Under the pieces are notes generated by a model that ran no database searches, was not told where the DNA came from, and saw only the letters and a program-made list of their open reading frames with translations. The translations under genes were made by a program, and so were the position numbers. From Elysia crispata (taxonomy: Eukaryota; Mollusca; Gastropoda; Plakobranchidae), in the NCBI GenBank assembly GCA_033675545.1, contig JAWDGP010005302.1:717501-781500 (forward strand): 64,000 nt of DNA. The letters are read 5' to 3'. Every line of letters begins with the position of its first letter. Position 1 is the stretch's first letter. Positions 1 to 14,788 of this stretch are shown here, piece after piece.

Positions 1-349
1 CAAATCTCAAGATCCATCTATAGAAAATCAAGAGAGGTTGAGTAATATTCAACAACCAACTCGCGAATTAAGTCGGTTTATGAACCTATGAACCCATGCA
101 CCAACATCAGTTCTATACTTTCAACCAAAAACGCACCTAGACACTTTTATTTCTTCTCACTTCACTTTTTTCATTTCTTGGAGTATGCTGCACTCCTGTG
201 ACCAAATAATACCTGTGAAGCCTACAGCGCGATCTCATGAGGACGAACAGCTGTTGTAGTATCCAAGCACCCTTTGACCTACGACCACGTGATAAAAATA
301 TTTTTGTGGCTTGTTGCAAATCCCTTCATGAAAAAAATAACGATAAGAT

Positions 350-475
350 GTAAGATTAAATGTTGCCCACAAATCGCTAGCAGCACGAATTGCTGCTTGT
401 GACGTCAGAGCATTTTGCGGAACGGTGTGGCTAGCTCCAAATTGCTTCGTGTAAACAGACCTTAAGCGTGCATCT
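350..475 (+). mobile_element. possible Harbinger-type MITE end
   Basis: The stretch ends TTGCTTCGTGTAAACAGACC next to TTA, like the tips of Harbinger-derived MITEs with a TTA target duplication. AGCAGCACGAATTGCTGCT is a short internal inverted repeat. The opposite end was not identified, so family and limits are tentative. Confidence 0.3.
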
Positions 476-637
476 TTGTCAACATACGGGATTAAAGTAA
501 TGAAGACTCTAAATTATAGATGAGTTCATTTGTTCTGAGTTTGTTGTCTAACGATCTTTGCGACCTTGCTTCGCTGAAACATCCTAATGAGATGCGATAA
601 TGCTAGGAGATAAATTGCAGTTGATACACATAATTGA

Positions 638-717
638 CAGAGAGAGAGGGAGAGACAGAGACAGAGTCAGAGAGACACAGAGAGACAGATGGACAGACAC
701 ACATAGAGAGAGAGTGA

Positions 718-768
<51 letters not shown>
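638..768. repeat. GA-rich simple repeat with (GT)n and (AG)n
   Basis: A degenerate GAGAGACAGA tract is followed by (GT)n and then pure (AG)n from about 731 to 768. Confidence 0.9.
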
Positions 769-771
<3 letters not shown>

Positions 772-1429
772 AGGGGTGAGACAAAAAGAGCGAAAAATGT
801 GTACAGAGACACAGCGGGACATAGTGAGAGAGAAATATGAGTATTAAATAGAAATAAATTAGGAATGCCGAAAAAGGAGTTAAAAGAAATTCATTGTACT
901 GTTCAATTGATTTTTTTTATTTTGTGTGTGTGTGATTCTTTAGAGTTTCGAAAGAATAACTAATCATCTGAACTTTACAGTATAGTTATCGGACTTGCAT
1001 TGGCACTTTTTTCTAAATGTCATCTCGTCCTTTCCCCAAAATTTTACAATTTGAGAAATGGAGACAATATGTTTTAAAGACAACATATTGGCCAAGATTT
1101 AAAATTCGACATATCAATAAATGAAGGAATGAAGAAAAATCGGTTTCTAACGCCTTCCTATTCTGTCCAATTTTTCCCCCTCGCAAAAACTTGAAGTTGA
1201 TAGACTCAAAATAGGAAGCATATAGGGAGTGGAGAGACGGAGGAAAAGGCAGTGCAGTGTGATCAATTTCATAGCTTTCAATTTTCTGAGAGCTTCAGGT
1301 GATCTCAAGCATTTTCATCCGTCAGATATGGGGTAGCTAATTGGTTAGTCTCCGGCATCCTGAGCATCGGTGACACGGCCAGATGTTTTGGCAGGAAGTC
1401 GGGACCCAGCTGATAGGACTTAAGGAGAT
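769..1429. other. no gene seen; possible degenerate tRNA-like A box
   Basis: AT-rich sequence without coding signal. TAGCTAATTGGTTAG (1333-1347) looks like a pol III A box, but no matching B box was found downstream, so no SINE or tRNA is called. Confidence 0.5.
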
Positions 1430-1675
1430 GGAAGAAGAGGAGAAAATGAAGAGTAAGGACGTGAAGGAGATGTAGCAAGACGAAGCACAGGGGAATTGGA
1501 GCTGGATGGATAAGGAACAGATTGAAGAGACCACAATATGGGGAAAAAGGTGGAAGTGGTTGCACAAAAACAGAATATATAGAAAAAGCAGAAAATGATG
1601 AATAAGAGGGAGATGAAGAAAAAAAAAGAGAAGAAGAACACGACGAAAAAAGGGAGAAGGAGAAGTCAAAGAAGT
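1430..1675. repeat. purine-rich tract
   Basis: The plus strand is strongly A+G biased (gaagaagaggagaaa-like), non-periodic, and runs up to the trinucleotide array at 1682. It has no coding signature. Confidence 0.6.
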
Positions 1676-1680
1676 TGATA

Positions 1681-1951
<271 letters not shown>

Positions 1952-2522
1952 GAGACGTTTAATGATTACCCTGGGGAATATTCAACTGCTCCATCATACA
2001 TGTATGTAAATTAAGAACACACTAGACAGTACCAGAAAATGGCATTTCAGTTTTGTCTAACACACGCCACATGAATTACAAACATTGTCGTATATGGACA
2101 AAAATGTTGATTTCATGGACAACAGAAGATAAATTTGAAACTTAAAAAAAAATTTGTCTGATTCTCGATATCCTGACTTTAATGCTTAAGCTCATTTTAT
2201 AACTCTAGAAAAACTCTTTATCAGTGGTGAGCACACTGTAGAACTTTTAAAACAGAATGGCATGATGGAAAAAAACTGTGGATATGAATTATCAAGATGA
2301 ACCTCTAATTTCAACAGGAGTTGAGGAAGGAAAAACATGTATGTAAAAATGTGTAATTCACATTTCAAAGGATACTGAAATCTAAAGTAATAATTTAAAT
2401 TCTTATTGTCATAGGCATTTTATTATATTGTTATTCGGAGATACCTTTTTTATAGCTATCTTAATGATTTAGGTAAATCTTATTACGTAATGAATTTACA
2501 TAAAATATAATTATGTTACATC

Positions 2523-2523
<1 letters not shown>
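1952..2523. other. no feature seen
   Basis: AT-rich non-coding sequence, with no ORF or repeat beyond short homopolymers. Confidence 0.6.
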
Positions 2524-2576
<53 letters not shown>

Positions 2577-2578
2577 CT
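2524..2578. repeat. (AT)n microsatellite
   Basis: About 27 AT units with one TTT interruption. Confidence 0.95.
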
Positions 2579-2834
2579 AATTCAGTCACTTTTCTTCTCT
2601 GACACAAGAGATATAAATTTTTGGATGTTTTTATTGCTGGTACATCTCGTTTTACAGATACTCTCATGTCGAAGTATCGTTTATCATCCATAGGCTATCC
2701 TCTGGTATGCTACTCCTAGCATTCTTTGAATAATTTGATTTATTGCTTCTCTTTCTCATTTCTCTAACCCCCACCCCATCCCGCCTCTATCGCTCACTCC
2801 TTCTCCTCGACTAATCAACAAAAACGTTTATATA

Positions 2835-3194
<360 letters not shown>

Positions 3195-4095
3195 TTGCTG
3201 TTATTGTTATTGTTAAATGATTTTTTTTTTATTTTTATCCATTTAAGCAAACTTAAAAGAGGAAAGAGAAAAATAATAAGAAAGGAACAGAAAGAAGAAG
3301 AAGGAAAAAAAAAACGAGAACAATTATGTTTTATATTGTCTACTGCTTGCGCCCAAACGTACGGTAAACACCTGCCTTCCTAAAAATTTCATTGAGATTC
3401 ATCCGTTATTACACTTTCTTTTTAGAAACAGACTGAACAATTTATTCAAAAAAAAAAAAAGGACTTATCGTTGTAAGGAGATGCTTCGTCTGGAAACCAT
3501 CTAGACTTATTGTCTCAAACACGAAAATGTTCGTCTGGCTCAAAGCTCAGCGGATTGAATAAGGATGGTTGATTAGTAAAATAAAAATGCATGAAGGCAA
3601 AAAGAGATGGTAAAGACTGTGATTTAAAAACAAAAAGAATGGCAATAGAGGAACAAAGAGAAAGAAAGATAAAAAGAGCCGGATAGAGAGAAGCATCGAG
3701 ACTTTTACATTATAGAAGAAGAGACATTCAAATCTGCTTAAGAGAGGTTTAAGAGACGACAAAGATGGCTGGAAAATAAGAAAAAAATTGTGGCTTTGTG
3801 CTCTTTTCATAGTTGATATAATATATATTTACTACTGATATATTACTTTATCTTATATTTTGTTTTGAGTTTTATTTATTCATTGACGATGCTGAATTTT
3901 CTGCCACCTTACTGCTGCAACTTTTTTGGCTTCCAATGGTTTTTCCTTTCCCTGTTATATCTTTATTCACCGAAAAAAGTAAGAGTATCCCATAATTCGG
4001 AAGTTCATTTTGTTTACTACTGTGAGAGAATTAATATTTAGATTATGAAGTTCTTTGTCTAATCATACATATTCAATATATTTAACTAACTATCG

Positions 4096-4097
<2 letters not shown>
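3195..4097. other. no feature seen
   Basis: AT-rich. The ORFs here (Lys/Leu/Phe-rich, 90 codons or fewer) lack splice-site support or any recognisable motif. Confidence 0.55.
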
Positions 4098-4172
<75 letters not shown>

Positions 4173-4199
4173 GTAAGAATAATAATAACAATAACAATT
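4098..4199. repeat. (AAT)n microsatellite
   Basis: About 24 pure AAT units, then a degenerate AAT/AAC tail. Confidence 0.95.
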
Positions 4200-6235
4200 A
4201 GATTTGAACAGCTCTTTCCGCTTTGAGTGCAAAAACTAAATGCTGTATCTGGCAACCGCGCTTTGAAATGCCTCTTGTTTTCAAGCAGCTGTATCTACTT
4301 AATCAGAATCAGAATAAAATTATCTATTTTCTTATAATTATAATGCTGCTGAAATTTGCACTATTACGGAATTAGCCATGTTCTTGACTAAAAAATACTG
4401 TGAAGTAAGTGAAAAAAAGAATTTCGTTATGAAAGTTTGAAATATATATTCGGCTGAAAAGAAAGATTGAGGCAATTAACACTGGTGAATGTTCATAAAA
4501 ATGATCTTCAACTCGTAGTTTCTGATTGTTTTTCCTTTAAATGGATATGTGTTTGAATGAAGCAAGTATATTTCTTATCTCCAACATAGTGAAATCTTTT
4601 TAATATACCAATTAATTTTTCAAGAATTGAGCTTAAAACCGAACGAAGAAAATAATAGCAGTTTGAGAGACCCAGAGATTTTAGAAGACTTCCCCAGCCG
4701 GATTTATACAAATAGTCACGGTTAGGAAATAGACTTTAATTTTTAAAATGGCATTGACATTATAAAATGCCGACAAAAGAAATAGCTGGAAAGGTGCCAC
4801 ACGCAGTATGATCGAAATGTTTGTACTTTAGTTTTCTTGTTTCTTGTTATATAATGTGATGGAAAAATAAAGCGAGATGAATGTAAGGTGAACCTCTGGT
4901 TAACAAATTAGATTTTAACTAAGAGGAATTACTCTAAGCCATTGATAATGTTTTCACCTATTCAAGGGAAGGTATTACCATATGACTCAAATATTTTACC
5001 CTCCTGTAAAGAAATGAATCAAAGAAGATAGTAGAAAAATACCGTTGAAGTAATATCCAAATATTTGATTGCTTGTTTGAATGATTGATATGGAATGTCC
5101 AAAGTGAAGAAGTAAAAGTTTTTGTTGATGTTTTCTTTTCCTTCTTTATTTTTAGTTATTATGCTATGTTATACTTAGTAAGGCAAACATGTTGAATTAA
5201 ATTACCGTATAGCATACTTAATGCTCTTGGAAACAGCCGTTTACGCTCAAAATGCATGTAGTCATAACAGTTAAAGCTTGAATATGATTATGAGGGTAAA
5301 CCATATAAAATCTTTTTTCATGTAAATTTGACCGGCACTGCAAGAGGAAGAAAAAATTATAGAATATCTTTAGGCGTCTCAAACACTCCCAAAAAATGAA
5401 ATAATGTAAAATTTGGGGTTACACAAAATCTAATAAAAGCAATGATAACAATGTACACAAATTGAGAGTAAAATCTAATATTATCACAGTAGTGTGGAAT
5501 AGATATATTATGGATGGTATGTTTTGAAATTTTGTATGTTCCATCCCTAAGTCACACTGTTTAAGTAATTTTTTTTATAAGAGTATAATCGTCCTGAACA
5601 CTCTTAAAAAACGAGTTAATATAAATATTTTTTAACCATATTGTATCTTCGATCCATAAGCCGCACTGCACCAGTAATTGTTTATGTGTTTTATATCAAA
5701 GTTGAATCCTGTATTGTTTTCTAATCCAATTAGCAAAGAAGAAAAACGTGATAGGATTTGTAGTTTGATCTCTTTCTGTCTTTGTTTTTCTTAATTATGA
5801 ATAGAATTTGTTTGCTAGATGTGGCTGACATTATTGCTTCAAATTATGCGGAGTTAGTCAGAATGATTAATGATTTTCCCTTTTCAGGGCGATGAAACTG
5901 GAATGGGCTTTGTGTGTGTGTGTGTGTATGTGTGTGTGGGGGGGAGGGGACTTGAATTGGACGGGGTTGGGAGTTAGGTCTACATTGGTTTTAGTTTACC
6001 CAAAGGCCCGGTTGGGAATTGATAGCTCGTGGGAAGTCTGGGACACTAACACTTTTTGTAAGCTGTAAGAGCTGTAGTTCAAGATCGTTGGCCACTCTGT
6101 CAATCGCGCAATATTTGATCAAGGCTTGAATCTCATCTTGTCGGGCAAAACAAAGTTCGTTTCAGTCCTCAATGTAGTCTTCTGAAGCAAGCTCCAGTTT
6201 GTTTCACTCAACTTGTGACTGTATGATCTATCTAC
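4200..6235. other. no gene; faint old duplication near 5370-5720
   Basis: AT-rich. Two segments about 100-215 bp apart share AAACACTC..AAAAAA and CCAT...AAGTC(A/G)CACTG patterns, a very diverged tandem copy at best. A short (GT)n and G run lies at 5911-5950. Confidence 0.4.
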
Positions 6236-6249
6236 ATCATTAACATGTG

Positions 6250-6569
6250 TAGATCTAGAGGAGGCGAACCACTGGGTTAATATAAGTAAGAATTATAAGA
6301 GCTAGAATTTTAGGTAGTGCTCAGCAGTGGTTAGGGTGAGGCTTTTAAGTGAAAATGACCGAAAATGCTTGAATTGGTGGGATTAGAACTAGTGGCGTAT
6401 TGGTATAAGCTATGTTTTCATTGAGTGGCAAGGCGACGGGTGCCGAAGCATCTATAAATCGATGGTTCTAATCCCACCAATTCTAGCATTTTCCGTCATT
6501 TTCACTTAAAAGCCTTACCCTAATCACTGCTGAGCACTACCTAAAATTCTAGCTCTTATAATTCTTACT
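6250..6569 (+). mobile_element. fold-back SINE-like insertion
   Basis: A 320-bp insert is flanked by the 14-bp direct repeat ATCATTAACATGTG (6236-6249 and 6570-6583), read as a target-site duplication. Inside, arms 6285-6389 and 6465-6569 are inverted copies of 105 bp with about four mismatches, around a 75-base loop. The loop and right arm hold a pol III A-box-like TGGCGTATTGG (6393-6403) and a B-box-like GGTTCTAATCC (6464-6474, one base off consensus). This suggests a tRNA-derived SINE joined head-to-head to a 5'-truncated inverted copy of itself. A hairpin DNA element is the alternative. Confidence 0.65.
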
Positions 6570-6963
6570 ATCATTAACATGTGGTCTATCTGAAATTTTC
6601 GTACACGAAGGCTAATATGCTTGTATTTGACATCAGTTTTCGCAAAGATTCTAAAGTATTTTCATGAAGTAGACCTAAACTTCAAAGGCAACCAGCGTGA
6701 AAGAATTTAGTCGGCGAAATTCCCCTCGCAATTATATTTAACATCCTTATTTTCAATTTTTGGTCTAAACCATTTGAATGAATCGTTTGGATGCCACGAT
6801 GTGTGTTAGGTTGTAAAATGATTTACAGGCGGCTTTCCTGCTGACCACGAACAAAGAAACTGGACTCTATGTAAGATAATTAAGAGTGGTATCCTTTATT
6901 TTCATTAAATTTAATATCTTTTCTGTTTTTTTGTTTTTTTAATTTAAATTCTTTTCCCACCAG

Positions 6964-7660
6964 GCACAATAATGTGCTCCTCTTGCCGTAGTGATGTAAA
7001 CCCAAAATGTGAAATTGACCCCCCTCCCCCGCAGCCGTGTGTGGACCTGGGCAGCGGTGGGGTGGAATCTTGCTCCACCGTGAGGATTTTCAACGAAGAA
7101 ACAGGTGATCTAAAATTACTTGAAAACCATAACTTTATAGCTCGTTTTAGGTTGTTTTGTTGTTTTGCTATTTTTTTTTCAATCGATGGGTGTCATGTTA
7201 TGTCAATTCACATTGCTGATTAAAGACTTGTTCAGCTTTTATTCTACATGTATTTGCATTTTGGGCATATCATTTTTCAGTTTTCGTTTTTGCGAAGGAA
7301 AAAAAGGTTATCTGAGTACTATGAAAAGACGAAGCATTTTGCGAAATAATGGGGTTTTATTTGACCTGATCCTAGCATTGTTAATCATTTTTTTACACAA
7401 TTTCATATTTAACAAAAAGGTATAGAAACTGCATATCTTCTTTCCCTCTTCCAGGAAAATTAACTCAGTTTGTGAGAAGTTGTTCTGATTCTGTGAAACA
7501 AGATACCCCCTGTTTTCATCATCGACCGGGTTACAAGACATGCGCAGACATCTGTTACACTGACGGGTGTAATGCAGCTGCAAACTTGGCCACACCTATG
7601 CAATTAGTCTTAACAGGACTGTTTCTCTCTGTTTTGTTTGTAAAATTGAAAATGTCGTAG
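6964..7660 (+). CDS. Ly6/uPAR three-finger protein, GPI-anchored (last two exons)
   Basis: Two exons join cleanly. Exon A (6964-7104) follows a pyrimidine-rich tract ending in CAG and ends at ACAG|GTGATC. Exon B (7455-7660) follows TTCCAG and ends at a TAG stop. Both junction ends are phase 1, rebuilding a Gly codon. The joined protein has ten cysteines in the Ly6 order: CSSC at the start, three more in exon A, then five in exon B ending in the family signature GCN. After CN comes a short linker and a hydrophobic tail (MQLVLTGLFLSVLFVKLK), as expected of a GPI-attachment signal, so the product is probably a small cell-surface protein. The ligand is unknown; the family includes receptor modulators and toxin-like folds. 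Exon A begins with the last two bases of a codon, so an upstream signal-peptide exon must exist; I did not find it. Its Pro-rich insert (PPPPQP) in finger 1 is unusual. A possible AATAAA lies at 8250-8255. Confidence 0.85.
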
Positions 7661-8289
7661 ATTAAATGAAAACCTCTCGCTGTTTTATGTTTAACTCCAA
7701 ATCAATAAGCCAAAAAAAAAAATCTCTGGCAATATGATATACATGACCATGCTTTGCGTGTTTCGACTTGAATTAGTGGAAAAGTGATTATACCTTTCCT
7801 AATCCTAAAAAAAAGGTATAGGCTCTATACCGATTTCAGTTGATGTTTCAGCCTTTGATCAAAAAACCTCCGCCGATATCGCTAATGATAATTGCGTTGA
7901 AACACAAAGCAGCAAAAGTCTAGACATTGCAATTATTATGGTCGTAGTCATCATATCATTATCAACCACCACCACGACTGCCACCACCACCATCAGCAGC
8001 ACTACTGTTACCAAAACACAAATAAGACAATATTTCCCGTGGGATTAGGCAAGCCATACACAATGTGTATTATTTTTATTTTCACATTGATTAGTGTGGT
8101 AAGAATATGAAAAAGTAGCGACCACAAAATCTAAAACCTTACATCTCAAGTCCACTAAATGATGTGGTATACACCTGATGGTATATAACCGCTTGATTAT
8201 GATTAGAAAAAAAGACCCGTCATTATTTAAGCTTTATTATTCATTCAGAAATAAACACACCCGATTGCGCTTCTTCTCTTTTATTATAC
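7661..8289. other. 3' flank of the Ly6 gene
   Basis: Presumed 3' UTR and beyond. A short degenerate (CAC)/(CAT) run lies at 7965-8000. No further coding signal. Confidence 0.5.
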
Positions 8290-8305
8290 ATCTACACACA
8301 CACAT

Positions 8306-8367
<62 letters not shown>
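8290..8367. repeat. (CA)n-(AT)n microsatellite
   Basis: ACACAC repeats pass into about 25 AT units. Confidence 0.95.
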
Positions 8368-8370
<3 letters not shown>

Positions 8371-9054
8371 AATTTAGTCCCTGTACAAAAAGCTTGAGCC
8401 TCAAAATTCATCAGTTTGTTTTATGGATAAAAGTATTTTAATAAGAAATCAATTGCATTGTTATGGTTATTGCAAGGAAGAAATAGATATGAAATTTCAT
8501 TATCAATTGTGCAAAGCATTAACACTACACCATGTCTAAGAACATACTGAACAAAAATATAATTGAATAAATCCAACGAACATGACAGTCATAATGCCGT
8601 ATTTGGCATCTAGTGTTTGAGTAATTTGGGGTGAATTTTTTTGTTTTCCATCAATCTGAAATCGATGCAGGTTAGAGCAATGCTTGGCAGAAGGGATTAC
8701 TGGTTGGAGAGTATTATTTCTCCAAGGCTACTAATGTGAATAGTGTATGATAGTCATTGTTTATCGTTGATGTGAAGTTTCGCTGTTTTGTTTTTGTTTT
8801 TTGCTTGTTTGATTTGTTTTTGTTTTGTTTTGTTTTTTTTGTTTTTTTTTATGTTTTTGGTTTATCTACTTTTTTTTGACGAGCCCCTTGGTTTTGCATT
8901 CTTGTACACCTCATTATGCTGTAATGATCTTTCTATCCCTAAAACAGAATACTCGCTTATATCTGTAAGTGACGTCAAGATATTAGGCTCAATCAGATTG
9001 GAACCTCTCTTGCATAAGTAAAACTAAACAATAAAAAAGTAAAGAATAGGAAGA

Positions 9055-11735
<2,681 letters not shown>

Positions 11736-11739
11736 TGGG

Positions 11740-12660
11740 GACGAGGCAATGAAAAGTTAACGTGCCAGCAGGGTGGCGCCACCTTCAGGACCTAACACCA
11801 GGCCTCTCCTTGACCCATCTGGAACAACGCTGCTCTTAAGATGTACGCGCGAAGACGATAAGTTAGGACGTTGATCAACGCAGACTGTCATCTCCTGAAA
11901 TGTGTTATTGCACTGTCTTGTCATACTATCTTGGATACTACTTTCCGCATATTATGGCGGACCAGAGGTAATATTTAACCTTAGCTTCTGTTGTATTCAG
12001 GTTTATTTAGAATCATAAATTCATAATTGACATCATACTTTTCTCCCCAGTGCCCTTGCAGTAGTAATCTGGTCTGATAGTCATGAAGGAGCGTACAAGC
12101 ATAACGATCAATGTCTTTGTAAATTGTTAATATCTTTCTGATGTTTCACTGGTGAAAATGACAAGATTCTGTGACTTTTTTAACATGGCTTTCTAAGGCC
12201 AAGTGGGAATCAAAATTTATTTTTAAGTTGCAATTGACATTAAGGCTTGGAATGGAGATTTCCTTTCCTGTAAGGAGGAGATAATTTAATGCCAATGGGC
12301 GTACTACTGATGTGCGAAAGAAAAGTTCTCTTTTAATTATTTACTTAATTTCAGTTTATTTGGTGGCGCCTGTCCGGACATATTCTGAGGCGAGATATAG
12401 ACATTCCAGCAAGCAAAGTTATGGAGGCATACTTTGTTCCGTAAGGTGATAAATAACAACATTGCCAACAGCATCAACAAAGGCCTTTATTACATTCCAG
12501 CAGGTTAGCCTAAATTCAAAACCAAGAACGACCTTCTTGGTTCAATTACCAGAAGATAAAACACGGCCGAAGGGACTATAAGCAAACATCGGAGAAGCAG
12601 CCGAGGCGTGCAAGTCGGAGCACTAAGATGTGAAAGGCGATATAGATATAGATTATTGAT
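11740..12660 (+). other. less AT-rich patch with possible first-exon signals
   Basis: GC content rises at 11740-11960 and again at 12355-12620. ATGGCGGACCAGAG|GTAATA (11953-11972) looks like a short initiating exon with a donor. Nothing downstream continues it convincingly, so no gene is called. Confidence 0.2.
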
Positions 12661-13739
12661 TGCCATCCTACATACATGTATCCTATAAACGCGTTTTTTT
12701 TTAGCAAAAGCAATCTATCATTGTTCTTATCCATAAGGTAATAACGTTCAGTATCAATCTGTGTTAGAAAATCTATATTGTGGGCAGATATGATGCCACA
12801 TTATGGTTCTGAATACATGTTGGTCCAAAACACAGCACTTTGGGTTATATCAAATAGGACATGGATCTATCACCAAATTAACCTCATAGGTTAGAGCGCC
12901 AATTTTTTTTAATTCTGAATAGGAAGACAAAAATTAAATTAACATTAACATAGCATGTTTTTATCAAGTTTATTACAACAAATATTAAGCATGCACAATA
13001 GGTAAAAAAATTAAGTTACCTGGTTGTTGTTTTTTGTTTTTTTTTTTGTTTTTTTTTTCTTTTAAGAGTTCCTTTTTTATTTTAAACATTTGAAACAGTC
13101 TCTCTTCCTTCAAAAGATATGTATATCTTTATGCATATCCTTTCATCAGTGATGCCTTATGTTTTATATAACAAAAATGCCTTATGTGTTACGTGCATGT
13201 TTCTTTGTTTCTTAGTTTGAAAAAGAAGTATGTTTTTTTTAAATAAAGCTTAGCATATTATTTTAAAAGTTCTCCATTTTAGCGCGAGTGTATTGTTTTC
13301 AAGATATAAATACTAATTCTCAATGTTAAAAATTTTCAACACGTTAAAAGATATAAATTCTATTACAAAATAGTTTTTGGTGGTAGTTAGGTACTCATTT
13401 TTTATCTAGAGTTGCAGTTCTAGCAAGAAGTCCATTTGCTTTATGTTACTTGCTGTCAACATTAGGCGAAAAAATTGTCCAATGTGAACATTATGACGCA
13501 CCGTTTGCTCAATGTGAATAAGCTGCCTAATGTGATCAGAGGGCAAATAGTTTTACCAAACTATTGCTCGACAGTGTGCAATTAAAAACAATGTGGAGTT
13601 CCAAGACTTATTGAAGATTTTAATAAAAACCATCTTTATTGTTAAGCAGTCAATGAGTCTTTTAATGAATTGTTGCATGTTTGGATTAGTGACAGCATAG
13701 GTTGCTTAATATTTTCTCTCTTAAATTTTGTTAAAGCTG
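12661..13739. other. no feature seen
   Basis: AT-rich with T homopolymers near 13030-13075. CCAATGTGAACATT/CTCAATGTGAATAA/CTAATGTGATCA (13480-13535) is a small local reiteration. Confidence 0.5.
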
Positions 13740-14480
13740 CATCTTCCCGAAGAACAAAAGGTGAGGAAAGTATTGGTGCTCTCGGCAATGGAGTGTAGGC
13801 CTCTTTCCCTGAAAAGGTGTTATTTATTACCCTTTTATTGAATTATTGTGATTATGAAGGCCACAAGATTTGGCCTCAATTTTCGGGCGGGCGTCTCAAC
13901 GGTTTGGAGTATTTTATGTAAAAGAAAAGAACCAACTCTTGTGGATAGTGCCTAAGAAGCAGCTGTCGCTTAAGATTGCAGTTGATTTTGGAACAAGATT
14001 TAATTTCCCTCGCTGCCTTGGTGCATTATTGATGGAAAAAATGATTTTTTTTGTCTATCGTCTTGTCGTGTTCTATATACTTTTTCTCTTCTACATTGTC
14101 TTTTTTAAAGTATCAACGCTTACGGCATCCATCTTGGATTTATTTAATACTGAAATGAAAGGAAGACTATGCTAGACCAAGACTCTTTTGCATTGGCACA
14201 GGCCGAGACGGGCTTTTTGTGACAGGAAGTGCGAAAAATTTTAATGCTGCAGTAAAATTCAGGCACCACCTTTTTTTAAGGTTTCGACATAGAATGGCAC
14301 CAACAGGGGAAGTGAGTGGCTGGCGACTCTACTCTGTCGCTCGCAATGCATTTGATTTTACGTAAATTAGATCTGGCGCAATCGTAATTGGGGCCAGACG
14401 GGGTAAACGTGCAAACAGAGTGGAGTCACCTAGAACCAAGTCCTATCTCGTCCCATCTAGGTCGAGCAGGGGAAAAATAA
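13740..14480 (+). mobile_element. PIF/Harbinger transposase relic, copy 1 (C-terminal half)
   Basis: Translations in changing frames resemble Harbinger DDE transposases: GVSTVWSIL (about 13890), then F(N)FPRCLGA and IIDGKN (about 14000-14045), equivalent to the conserved FPHCLGAIDGKH around the first catalytic aspartate, and WRLYSVARNAF (about 14310-14350), resembling YRLSRARNVVENAF. Stops and frame changes are many, so it is long dead. The 101-aa ORF at 13870-14175 is a chance run through it. The ends are not defined; I found no convincing terminal repeats. Confidence 0.6.
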
Positions 14481-14788
14481 AGTGTATTGTGTCGTCGACA
14501 GAATGAAAGCCTTCCCATTTTAATTAGAGGGATGCTATTCGGCACAAGTCTCCTGATTCATTGAGATAAGTATTTTAATTTATTGTCGATGATGTCTGGC
14601 CTGTCACATTCGACTTACGATGTGCTTGCCGCCATTGCATTCAATCATTATGTTGTAGAAGGACTACCGCAGTGGAAAAAAAAACAAAACAACACAATTG
14701 TCTTTTATTTTAGTTCCAGTAAATTCGAGTAACGTCAGTCTTTATCTTTATCTGTCGGTGCAAGCTGAACGAAGAAATACTTCCGTGG

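Noticed and set aside
1333-1400. tRNA or SINE from the A-box-like TAGCTAATTGGTTAG
   Set aside because: No B box at a suitable distance and no cloverleaf could be drawn.
7308-7595. 95-aa minus-strand ORF
   Set aside because: Antisense shadow of the second Ly6 exon.
13870-14175. 101-aa plus ORF as an independent gene
   Set aside because: It runs through a decayed Harbinger transposase; the family blocks lie in more than one frame.
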